Shown one piece after another: positions 1 to 5,021 of a DNA stretch of 5,166 nt; the first letter of the stretch is position 1, and the number at the start of each line of letters is the position of its first letter. Made by a program: the position numbers and the translations under genes. Source of the stretch: Woeseiaceae bacterium (lineage in GTDB: Bacteria; Pseudomonadota; Gammaproteobacteria; Steroidobacterales; Woeseiaceae); contig JALHUQ010000236.1 in NCBI GenBank assembly GCA_022866645.1, positions 1 through 5,166 of the forward strand, given 5' to 3'. Under the pieces are notes generated by a model. It worked only from the letters and a program-made list of their open reading frames with translations, was not told the origin of the DNA and did no database searches.

Positions 1-1539
1 CTGGTCGATTCCAATATCGATATGGAGCCTGACCTGTCAGTGCTCGACGAAAACTTTTATCGTGGACAGGTCAGCCAACTCAGCAACACGACGATTATCA
101 ATGGTCAGATTAGTCGCAGCAGAACCTGGACTATCGCGCTGATGGCGAAGGCGACGGGCAAGCAGGAGATCCCGGTGATCACTGTCGGCAGTGAACGAAG
201 TCAGCCGATAAACATAACAATCAACGAGCCAACCAACGCACCCCCCGGCGAGGCGGATGTGTTCATTAGCAGCGAAGTTGATCAAACAGAAGCTTACGTA
301 CAATCGCAAATTCTGTATCGCTTCAAAGTGTATCGGGCCGTGGCGACGCGTCAGGAAGGACGGCGTGACCCGGTCATCTCCGGTGCCGAAGTGTTGATTG
401 AGCGAGCTGGCGATGAGCGCAGCTACGAAGCGATTCTGAATGGTCGGGAATACAACGTCATCGAGCGAGTGCTGGCGATATACCCGCAAGCGAGCGGCGA
501 GATTTCGATTTCGCCGGCCGTATTCGAGGCCCGCGTGTTGCGCGACGGACGCATCACAGGTCGCAAGGTTTTCGAGTCACAAGCGCATACCGTTAAAGTA
601 CTGCCGATTCCCGCGCCGCCCGCAGATTTTCCTGATGCGGCGTGGCTACCTGCACGGGACGTGCAACTCAGCGAAGAATGGTCGCGCGAGCCGAATGAGA
701 TTGCCGCCGGCGAACCCGTTACTCGCAAGGTCACGATCAGCGCGTTGGGGCAAATCGAAACACAGATTCCAGCGCTCGATCCACCCGAGATTGACGGCAT
801 GAATGTCTACGCGGACAAGCCCGACCTTAGCCGCCTTTTCGAGGCGGAAGGTATCCGCGGTGTACGTCGAGATCAGTACGCGATGATCGGTGTGCGCGGC
901 GGTGCTGTTGAGGTTCCGAAACTCGAGATTCCCTGGTGGGATATCGACGCGGGCGAATGGCGCGTCGCGAGTCTTCCGGCGAGAACGCTAAATATTGAAG
1001 CACCCGTGGCAATCGCCGCACCGCCGCCGGTAGTTGAGCCTGCAGCCGTGTCGGAGGAGGCGACGCCACCGCCAGTGCCGGTCGCGACGGAGGCCTTCTG
1101 GAAGCGGGTCAGTCAGATTATCGGCGGACTCTGGGCCCTGACGGTCGTCGCATGGTGGTGGTCATCGCGTGAGCAGAATAAGGAACCGACAGAGCCCGAG
1201 CCGCCACCTGTCTACAAGCAACAGGCGAAATTCATCAAAGCGGCAAGAAAGGCAGCAGCGGAAAGCGACAAGGCCGGAATACGCGCCGCCGTAATCGAAT
1301 GGGGTCGATTGCAATGGCCGCACGATGCGCCGCGCAGCATTAGTGACGTCGCTGGACGGGTTGCATCGCCGTTATCCGAGGAACTCAGGAACTTATCGGC
1401 GAGCAGCTACAGTAATGGCGGCTCGGAGTGGAATGGCGAACGACTCGGCAAAGCACTGCGCTCGATCAGTGTTCTGGCAGAAGACCGTATGGCGGCAACG
1501 CAAGATGCGCTGCCGCCATTAATGCCACCCGGTAGCTGA
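1..1539 (+). CDS. batD: BatD family protein (Bat aerotolerance cluster), 5' partial
   Basis: The reading frame is open from the first base, so the start codon and the signal peptide lie outside the window; 512 residues are visible. The first visible part (residues about 8-75) has the BatD pattern: a PDLSVLDENF segment, then a SRSRTWTIALMAKATGKQEIPVITVG segment and SQPINITI, which are beta-rich Ig-like repeats exposed to the periplasm. A proline/alanine-rich linker (about 340-365) leads to one membrane helix at residues 370-389 (IIGGLWALTVVAWWW, nt 1108-1167). A charged cytoplasmic tail of about 120 residues follows, with helical segments. In known clusters BatD is encoded with a MoxR ATPase and the VWA proteins BatA and BatB, and is tied to aerotolerance or envelope stress; its biochemical role is not settled. 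Those partners would be expected to the left, and nothing after batD is on the same strand until 2183, so it is probably the last gene of its operon. The family assignment is firm; the function is from family knowledge. Confidence 0.9.
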   Translation: MVDSNIDMEPDLSVLDENFYRGQVSQLSNTTIINGQISRSRTWTIALMAKATGKQEIPVITVGSERSQPINITINEPTNAPPGEADVFISSEVDQTEAYVQSQILYRFKVYRAVATRQEGRRDPVISGAEVLIERAGDERSYEAILNGREYNVIERVLAIYPQASGEISISPAVFEARVLRDGRITGRKVFESQAHTVKVLPIPAPPADFPDAAWLPARDVQLSEEWSREPNEIAAGEPVTRKVTISALGQIETQIPALDPPEIDGMNVYADKPDLSRLFEAEGIRGVRRDQYAMIGVRGGAVEVPKLEIPWWDIDAGEWRVASLPARTLNIEAPVAIAAPPPVVEPAAVSEEATPPPVPVATEAFWKRVSQIIGGLWALTVVAWWWSSREQNKEPTEPEPPPVYKQQAKFIKAARKAAAESDKAGIRAAVIEWGRLQWPHDAPRSISDVAGRVASPLSEELRNLSASSYSNGGSEWNGERLGKALRSISVLAEDRMAATQDALPPLMPPGS

Positions 1540-1540
1540 C

Positions 1541-2014
1541 TCAGGTTCCACTGGTTGCGCTGGTGCCCATCACCGCCGGACGCAAGGACTCGAGTATTGC
1601 TGCGACTTCGGATTGCGCCTCTGCGCTGGCGCCGTTGGCGCCGACCGCCGTAAGAACGTCTGCAACCGCGCTGTCGAAATCGGCCTCTGACAAGTTCAAC
1701 GCGGCGTGAGCCGAGGTCATGTCACGGCCTTCGTACTTCGAAGGGCCGCCGGTACCTGCCGCAAAAAAGGCTGTGACATGTGCGGAAAACGGGCCGTCTT
1801 CAATGTCAGTAAAGTAATGGGCGATAGCGGGATTCTTGCGATGCAATGCCAACGTGTCATGCACTATCTTTTCGATTCCTTCCCAGGCGCCAAGGCGTTC
1901 ATACAAGGTCGGTGCCGCGGCCGCATCGTCGCCCGCGAAGGCGCTGGAGGTAACGATTCCGGATGATAATGTTAATGCGAGTATTGCGAACCCTTTCACG
2001 AACTTGTTGCTCAT
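1541..2014 (-). CDS. Exported group I truncated haemoglobin with atypical distal pocket
   Basis: This 157-residue protein is a 2-on-2 globin preceded by a signal peptide. Residues 1-27 have a basic start (K4, K7), a hydrophobic core and an AFA motif with likely cleavage before GDD, so the mature globin should be periplasmic. The globin domain covers about 36-148: YERLGAWEGIEKIV (helices A/B), FFAAGTGGP (helix E to the GG hinge), YEGRDM and AHAAL. H103 is the proximal (F8) haem ligand. Aligned from memory with mycobacterial TrHbN and Synechocystis GlbN, the B10 tyrosine is L55 and the E11 glutamine is V80, while E10 is H79, which corresponds to the GlbN distal histidine ligand. I chose the ATG at 2014 because a GAGGAAGAG ribosome site lies 8 nt upstream and the signal peptide starts there; the ATG at 2041 would add nine residues ahead of the signal. 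It is divergent from the HxlR gene. Possible roles are NO or O2 chemistry, redox or haem handling; the substrate is unknown. Confidence 0.9.
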   Translation of the reverse strand: MSNKFVKGFAILALTLSSGIVTSSAFAGDDAAAAPTLYERLGAWEGIEKIVHDTLALHRKNPAIAHYFTDIEDGPFSAHVTAFFAAGTGGPSKYEGRDMTSAHAALNLSEADFDSAVADVLTAVGANGASAEAQSEVAAILESLRPAVMGTSATSGT

Positions 2015-2018
2015 ATCT

Positions 2019-2027
2019 CTCTTCCTC
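2019..2027 (-). promoter_or_regulatory. Ribosome binding site of the truncated haemoglobin gene
   Basis: On the minus strand the bases read GAGGAAGAG, a strong purine-rich Shine-Dalgarno match, with its GAGGA core 8 nt before the ATG at 2014-2012. It decides in favour of this start over the in-frame ATG at 2041-2039, which has no comparable site. Confidence 0.8.
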
Positions 2028-2075
2028 GATGGTTGGATCATTGTTGCCGTGGTTTTGTTAGCGTGTTTCAGGATG

Positions 2076-2138
2076 CGACGACAGTAACACCGGATTTGAC
2101 AGCAGAGTAGTACAGATTCTGTAGTGTTTGCGTCGTCG
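2076..2138. repeat. Long-spaced imperfect inverted repeat flanking the HxlR -35 box
   Basis: The left arm at 2076-2090 (CGACGACAGTAACAC) and the right arm at 2124-2138 (GTGTTTGCGTCGTCG) are inverted copies matching at 12 of 15 positions, with the mismatches all in the middle three bases. The arms lie 48 bp centre to centre and enclose the TTGACA box. Two half-sites in this arrangement would suit binding on both sides of the rightward promoter or control of both divergent genes. Confidence 0.45.
2096..2125 (+). promoter_or_regulatory. Candidate sigma70 promoter of the HxlR-type regulator
   Basis: TTGACA at 2096-2101 is a perfect -35 box. With an 18-bp spacer it pairs with TGTAGT at 2120-2125, which matches the -10 consensus at four of six positions. 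Transcription would then begin near 2132, about 50 bp before the ATG at 2183, placing the start inside the GTTTGC-N7-GCAAAC dyad. The -35 is clear; the -10 choice is tentative. Confidence 0.45.
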
Positions 2139-2144
2139 GCAAAC
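2126..2144. repeat. Inverted repeat GTTTGC-N7-GCAAAC, candidate operator
   Basis: Perfect 6-bp arms (2126-2131 and 2139-2144) are separated by 7 bp, a 19-bp dyad of a size suited to a dimeric winged-helix regulator. It begins directly after the candidate -10 of the HxlR gene and covers the expected transcription start, where a bound protein would block initiation. Assignment to the HxlR protein itself is inference from position. Confidence 0.5.
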
Positions 2145-2158
2145 TGGCATGATTGCCA
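2145..2158. repeat. Inverted repeat TGGCA-N4-TGCCA
   Basis: Perfect 5-bp arms (2145-2149 and 2154-2158) are separated by TGAT and directly abut the preceding dyad. In the transcript this would lie in the 5' leader of the regulator mRNA, roughly 25-38 nt ahead of the ATG, so it could be a second operator half or a small leader hairpin. A 5-bp palindrome can occur by chance. Confidence 0.35.
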
Positions 2159-2171
2159 TTCACTTTCTATC

Positions 2172-2175
2172 GAGG
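2172..2175 (+). promoter_or_regulatory. Ribosome binding site of the HxlR-type regulator
   Basis: GAGG sits 7 nt before the ATG at 2183-2185. It fixes this start rather than the in-frame TTG at 2153, which lies inside the TGGCA-N4-TGCCA dyad and would add ten residues outside the conserved HxlR N-terminus. Confidence 0.8.
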
Positions 2176-2182
2176 TATCCCT

Positions 2183-2890
2183 ATGAAGTCATTCGGCCAG
2201 TTTTGCCCGTTGGCGCAAGCCGCTCAATTGTTGTGCGAACGCTGGACATTGTTGGTAGTGCGCGAAATGGTTGCGGGCAGTACTCGCTTTAACGAACTTC
2301 GCAAGGGCGTACCGCTGATGTCGCCAACGCTGCTTTCCGCGCGCCTGAAACAACTAATGGAGTATGGCGTTGTAGCGAGGTCAGGAAGCAAAGGAAAGTA
2401 TATCTATCAGCTGACAACGGCCGGAAAGGAATTGCAGCCGATAGTGCAACTACTCGGTGTCTGGGGACATCGCTGGGCGCCCTCAACACTGGCGCCAAAG
2501 GATCTGGATGCCAGTTTATTGATGTGGGACATGCGCCGAAGTGTTAACCCGGCGGCATTCCCCGATCACAAGGTCGTCGTGCAGTTTGAGTATCCGGATG
2601 CACCCAAAGGCGCCCGAGACTGGTGGCTGATTTCTGAGCACCAGGAAGTCGATCTTTGTCTGAGTGATCCGGGCATCGACGTCGACATCCTGATCAAAAG
2701 CCCCCTGATGACGATGACCGCCGTGTGGACTTGCCAGATGCGTTTCGCGGACGCTGTCAAGAAAGGCGAAATCAAAGTCCAGGGGGACGCCAAACTTGCG
2801 AAAAAGCTGACGGACTGGCTGCAAAGCAGCGCGCTATCGCGACTCGGCTCAAGCGGAAAATACGCCAGTCTGGATTGGCAAAAGGCGTAA
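2183..2890 (+). CDS. HxlR-family winged-helix regulator with C-terminal SCP2-like domain
   Basis: This 235-residue protein has two domains. Residues about 8-98 are an HxlR winged helix: CPLAQAAQLLCERWTLLVVREM, then RFNELRKGVPLMSPTLLSARLKQLMEYGVV as the recognition region, and the YQLTTAGKEL wing. C8 is the conserved N-terminal cysteine that several HxlR proteins use to sense oxidants or electrophiles; C18 is ten residues further, and C159 and C184 lie in the second domain. Residues about 105-225 resemble an SCP2-type lipid or small-ligand pocket (VDLCLSDPGIDVDILI, TMTAVW, DAVKKGEIKVQGDAKLAKKLTDWL), so ligand sensing is likely. Classic HxlR proteins are about 110 residues and lack it. The start is set by a GAGG site 7 nt upstream. 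It is divergent from the truncated haemoglobin, the most likely target besides itself, and convergent with a glyoxalase 19 bp away. The inducer is unknown. The family call is firm; the SCP2 call is from sequence pattern. Confidence 0.88.
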   Translation: MKSFGQFCPLAQAAQLLCERWTLLVVREMVAGSTRFNELRKGVPLMSPTLLSARLKQLMEYGVVARSGSKGKYIYQLTTAGKELQPIVQLLGVWGHRWAPSTLAPKDLDASLLMWDMRRSVNPAAFPDHKVVVQFEYPDAPKGARDWWLISEHQEVDLCLSDPGIDVDILIKSPLMTMTAVWTCQMRFADAVKKGEIKVQGDAKLAKKLTDWLQSSALSRLGSSGKYASLDWQKA

Positions 2891-2909
2891 TGTGGCGGTG
2901 GCGTCGGTG

Positions 2910-3329
2910 CTACCAGTGCCCGATGCTTGCCATCGACACCCACGGCTCCTGTGGTGGCAACGAGTCACCTTTTTGCAGCAACTCTATTGAGATGTTGTCC
3001 GGCGAACGGACAAACGCCATATGTCCATCGCGCGGTGGGCGATTAATGGTGACACCGGCATCCATGAGTTTCTGGCAAAGCGCATAGATATTATCGACCT
3101 GATAAGCGAGGTGACCGAAGTTCCGGCCTTCACCGTATTCCTCGCGGTCCCAGTTATGCGTCAGTTCGACCTGCGCCTCGTCATCGCCAGGCGCGGCCAG
3201 AAATACCAGCGTGAATCGTCCCTGTTCACTGTTATAGCGCCGCAGCTCTACCAGCCCCAGCTGCTTGCAGTAAAAGTCGAGTGAGGCATCGATATCGGTG
3301 ACCCGTACCATGGTGTGCAGGTATTTCAT
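2910..3329 (-). CDS. gloA: Glyoxalase I (lactoylglutathione lyase), VOC superfamily
   Basis: This 139-residue cytosolic enzyme should convert the hemithioacetal of methylglyoxal and glutathione to S-lactoylglutathione. It closely follows the E. coli GlxI pattern: YLHTMVRVTDIDASLDFYCKQLGL at the start, VELTHNW, FGHLAYQVDN and SPDNISIELL. The four metal ligands are all present as H5, E55, H73 and E116, one pair in each betaalphabetabetabeta repeat. The short length and lack of extra loops resemble the Ni/Co-dependent class, not the longer Zn class. A tail of about 17 residues (LPPQEPWVSMASIGHW) extends beyond the second ligand repeat; similar tails occur in other proteobacterial homologues as I recall. 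The ATG is preceded by GGAG at a 6-nt spacing. The gene is divergent from the HAD gene and convergent with the HxlR regulator. A related VOC activity on another substrate cannot be excluded, but conservation of all ligands favours glyoxalase I. Confidence 0.9.
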   Translation of the reverse strand: MKYLHTMVRVTDIDASLDFYCKQLGLVELRRYNSEQGRFTLVFLAAPGDDEAQVELTHNWDREEYGEGRNFGHLAYQVDNIYALCQKLMDAGVTINRPPRDGHMAFVRSPDNISIELLQKGDSLPPQEPWVSMASIGHW

Positions 3330-3401
3330 TTGTCGCTCCGCGTTGGACTCGTATTCGGTTTGGAATCACAATGGTCGTTGATACTCGCACCGACGGCAAC
3401 T
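3330..3401. promoter_or_regulatory. Short divergent intergenic region, glyoxalase / HAD phosphatase
   Basis: These 72 bp separate the glyoxalase start from the preferred GTG start of the HAD gene and should contain both promoters. GGAG at 3336-3339 (minus strand) is the glyoxalase ribosome site. I find no good -35/-10 pair on either strand; TTGGAC at 3343-3348 is at best a weak -35. If the HAD protein starts further upstream, part of this stretch is coding. Confidence 0.4.
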
Positions 3402-4091
3402 GTGAACAATATTCGCACGATTACAATTGATCTCGACGACACACTTTGGGAAATACACCCGGTGATTCGGCGTGCCGAACTGCGGCTGTACGAATGGTTA
3501 GGCGAGAATTACCCACGTATCACCGCGTTGTATGCGCCGCAAGACCTGAGTGAAGTCCGGTCGCAGGTAATGGTCGAATTTATTGATCGTGCGCATGATG
3601 TGACGTTTCTTCGTCACACCGTGCTTGGGCGGATCGGCGTCGCCGCCGGCTACGGCAGCGACTTTATTGAAGAAGCCTTCAGTGTATTCGACGAAGTGCG
3701 CAACGATGTTGAACTATTCCCCGAAGTCATCCCGACGCTCGAGGCCTTGGGCGAGCGATTCCAGATCATCGCAGTGACCAACGGCAACGCGAATCTTGAG
3801 ACCATTGGTATACGACACTTGTTCGATGGTGTGGTCACGGCCGCCATGGCCGGGGCCGCGAAGCCGGCTTCGCAAGTCTTTGAAATGGCGGTACGAGCGG
3901 GAGGCGCGAGCAAAGCGGAGACCCTGCACATCGGGGACCAGCCTTTGCATGATGTGGAGGGTGCACGAGCCGCCGGCTTGCGCACGGCCTGGATTAATCG
4001 CAACGGAGCCGAATGGCCGGACGAATATGCGCGGCCCGACATGGAGGTGGTTCACGTTGGTGAAATACCAGCCTTGCTGACCGTTGACTAG
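3402..4091 (+). CDS. HAD-IA family phosphatase, YigB-like
   Basis: With the GTG start this is a 229-residue cytosolic HAD hydrolase, normal for the family. All four HAD motifs are present: motif I DLDDT (nucleophile D10, acid/base D12), motif II TNG at 126-128, motif III K154-P155, and motif IV GDxxxxD at 178-184. A helical cap of subclass I type lies between motifs I and II (about 17-105). The layout, including DLDDTLWEIHPVIRRAE, VTNGNANLETIGIRHLFD and ETLHIGDQPLHDVEGARAAGLRTAWI, resembles E. coli YigB, a phosphatase acting on the riboflavin intermediate 5-amino-6-(phosphoribitylamino)uracil and other small phosphates; substrate transfer by similarity is uncertain. The start is doubtful: GTG 3402 fits the usual short lead to motif I but has only a weak ribosome site. 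TTG 3378 or 3360 are alternatives, and the ATG at 3315 would overlap the glyoxalase start and adds unconserved sequence. The alpha/beta hydrolase follows after 3 bp. Confidence 0.85.
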   Translation: MNNIRTITIDLDDTLWEIHPVIRRAELRLYEWLGENYPRITALYAPQDLSEVRSQVMVEFIDRAHDVTFLRHTVLGRIGVAAGYGSDFIEEAFSVFDEVRNDVELFPEVIPTLEALGERFQIIAVTNGNANLETIGIRHLFDGVVTAAMAGAAKPASQVFEMAVRAGGASKAETLHIGDQPLHDVEGARAAGLRTAWINRNGAEWPDEYARPDMEVVHVGEIPALLTVD

Positions 4092-4094
4092 GGT

Positions 4095-5021
4095 ATGGCC
4101 CACCCAATCATCATTTACATACCGGGATTGCTGCCAAAACCCGAACCTGAAAAGCACCGTGATGCCTTGTTCCGCTGCCTGATGGCTGGCATGCGCCGCA
4201 TTGACGCGCCGGTGGCGGACGCCATCGCGGCAAAATCCGCCAACTTCAGTATTGTCTCGTGGACTTACGATTTCTATTGCATGCACCGCGACATCGAAAT
4301 CGACCGGGCGGCGATCGAGGCGGTCATCGAGCAGATTGAGGCTAGTGCAAAAGACATTGCTGAGGCGTCCGCCTGGTCGCGTCGCCTGACACGCTGGATA
4401 TACCGCCTCGGCGACATCTTGCCGTTTCTGATCCCACACCTGGCAAGCGAGCGCATGGAAGTGCATCTGCGTGATCTGCGACGCTATGAAAGAAACAACA
4501 ACGGAATTGGCGACCACGTACGTCGCATGCTCAAAGTGTTGTTGTTGGCGGCATCGGGCGGCCAGCATCCCGTGCTGCTGATAGCACACAGTATGGGATC
4601 TGTTATCGCCTACGACTCCCTCTGGGAACTGAGTCACAGGCATGGCAATCCAGTAGAGATTGATCTGTTTCTGACGATGGGCAGCCCTCTGGGTCAGAGC
4701 TTTATTCAGAAAAAACTCGAGGGCCACGACAGGCATGGCAAGGAGCGCTATCCGCTCAATATCCACCGCTGGACAAATCTTACTGCGATCGGAGACTTGA
4801 CGGCCGTTGATCCAACGCTGGCGAACAACTACTCGGAAATGCTCGAGTTGGGTTTGCTAGCCTCGATCGATGACAAAAACTTGCTGAACTATTTTCGACT
4901 CGATGGCGAACTCAATGTGCATTCCGAATACGGCTACCTCGCTAACGAAAAAACCGCGCACACCATTGCCAGATGGTGGCGCGGTCATAATTCGGAACTG
5001 CCCCCGATAGACACTAGCTAG
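4095..5021 (+). CDS. Serine alpha/beta hydrolase of unknown substrate
   Basis: This 308-residue protein begins with strand IIIYIPGLLP (residues 5-14, a likely oxyanion-hole loop) and carries a nucleophile elbow AHSMGSVIAY with S166 in the GxSxG-like position (HSMGS). The acid is probably D234 or D239 in NLTAIGDLTAVDP, and the base H276 in NVHSEYGYL. A long, mostly helical insert (about 62-150), charged and with a hydrophobic patch GDILPFLIPHL (106-116), precedes the elbow and may form a lid or touch the membrane. There is no signal peptide, so it should be cytosolic. The family includes lipases, esterases and acyl-protein or PGAP1-like hydrolases; nothing visible selects among them, so I give no symbol. 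It starts 3 bp after the HAD gene with only a GGGT-type site too close to the ATG, suggesting translational coupling in a two-gene operon. Its stop overlaps the convergent OmpA-type gene. Confidence 0.85.
   Translation: MAHPIIIYIPGLLPKPEPEKHRDALFRCLMAGMRRIDAPVADAIAAKSANFSIVSWTYDFYCMHRDIEIDRAAIEAVIEQIEASAKDIAEASAWSRRLTRWIYRLGDILPFLIPHLASERMEVHLRDLRRYERNNNGIGDHVRRMLKVLLLAASGGQHPVLLIAHSMGSVIAYDSLWELSHRHGNPVEIDLFLTMGSPLGQSFIQKKLEGHDRHGKERYPLNIHRWTNLTAIGDLTAVDPTLANNYSEMLELGLLASIDDKNLLNYFRLDGELNVHSEYGYLANEKTAHTIARWWRGHNSELPPIDTS

Larger units (their letters stand above)
2015..2182. promoter_or_regulatory. Divergent intergenic promoter region, haemoglobin / HxlR regulator
   Basis: These 168 bp separate the two divergent start codons and must hold both promoters. 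The region is visibly more AT-rich than the flanking genes. It contains a good sigma70-type -35 box for the rightward gene and three dyad-symmetric elements (listed separately). For the leftward haemoglobin promoter I see no convincing -35/-10 pair; a CTAACAAAA stretch on the minus strand near 2053-2061 is a possible weak -10. No open frame with a ribosome site is present inside. Confidence 0.75.

Noticed and set aside
423..1069. Minus-strand and alternate-frame open stretches within batD
   Set aside because: They lie entirely inside the BatD frame, which has the family's domain pattern throughout, and none encodes a recognisable motif.
1551..1580. Possible terminator hairpin GGTG-CCCAT-CACC after batD
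   Set aside because: The stem is only 4 bp, lies within the haemoglobin coding region and is not followed by a T-run.
2015..2041. Upstream ATG start adding nine residues to the truncated haemoglobin
   Set aside because: The extension would cover the strong GAGGAAGAG ribosome site and place extra residues before an otherwise normal signal peptide.
2145..2158. Sigma54 (-24/-12) promoter suggested by TGGCA...TTGCC
   Set aside because: The invariant GG and GC need 10 bp between them; here only 7 bp separate them (2146-2147 and 2155-2156).
2153..2182. Upstream TTG start adding ten residues to the HxlR-type regulator
   Set aside because: It has no ribosome site and the added residues are not part of the HxlR N-terminus, while ATG 2183 has GAGG at a 7-nt spacing.
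3714..4766. Long 350-codon open frame on the minus strand opposite the HAD and hydrolase genes
   Set aside because: Both plus-strand genes here carry complete catalytic motifs, whereas this translation has no recognisable domain, no ribosome site and a scrambled composition. It is an antisense shadow of GC-rich coding sequence.
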